Assembly (NCBI GenBank): GCA_002371345.1
Contig: DFHY01000128.1
Coordinates: forward strand, 1 to 14,684
DNA length: 14,684 nucleotides
Reading direction: 5' to 3'
DNA from: Lachnospiraceae bacterium UBA3711
GTDB lineage: Bacteria > Bacillota > Clostridia > Lachnospirales > Lachnospiraceae
Numbering within the stretch: the stretch's first letter is position 1; each line of letters starts with the position of its first letter. Shown piece by piece: positions 14,659 to 14,684 of the stretch. The notes beneath the pieces were generated by a model. It saw only the letters and a program-made list of their open reading frames with translations, did not search any database and was not told the origin of the DNA. A program made the translations under genes and the position numbers.

Positions 14659-14684
14659 CACCAGCCCCTCAAAGATAAACCGGC

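Overview
The window looks like chromosomal DNA of a Gram-positive anaerobe, most likely a Clostridia/Lachnospiraceae-type bacterium. Supporting signs are strong GGAGG ribosome binding sites, a Firmicutes-type LexA, a DUF1002 (YpuA-like) secreted protein, and an LplB/LplC-type sugar importer with no ATPase of its own. The family-level placement is inference from gene content; no rRNA or marker gene is present.

Layout, left to right. (1) Positions 1-301 hold the C-terminal end of a membrane protein, probably an ABC-2-type exporter permease (+). A start codon overlapping its stop begins what looks like a second permease that breaks off after about 16 codons. (2) A tyrosine recombinase/integrase gene (297-1379, -) abuts that break. 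Just upstream of its start, 1408-1787 is an array of about nine copies of a TTTTT..AATAGAT motif in alternating orientation. The array contains two 141/143 bp direct repeats and a 23 bp perfect inverted repeat. (3) 1830-7353 (-) is a five-gene oligopeptide/dipeptide ABC importer operon in the order ATPase, ATPase, binding lipoprotein, permease, permease, with every gene overlapping the next. (4) 7470-11090 (-) is a sugar importer operon (two permeases and a binding protein) behind a clear promoter (TTGTCA-17-TATAAT). (5) 11395-13686 (-) encodes a large secreted DUF1002 protein with a low-complexity stalk and a C-terminal beta-rich region; it has its own promoter and an intrinsic terminator. 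(6) 14012-14629 (+) is lexA, transcribed divergently from the DUF1002 gene, with a promoter overlapped by an imperfect SOS-like operator.

How the parts fit: the two importers bring in peptides and probably oligosaccharides. The sugar importer must borrow an MsmX-type ATPase encoded elsewhere, and the peptide importer is self-contained. LexA controls the SOS response. The part least explained by known families is the left end: the recombinase, its palindromic repeat array and the truncated permease, which together look like a recombination or rearrangement site. The rest is a fairly ordinary transport and housekeeping region.
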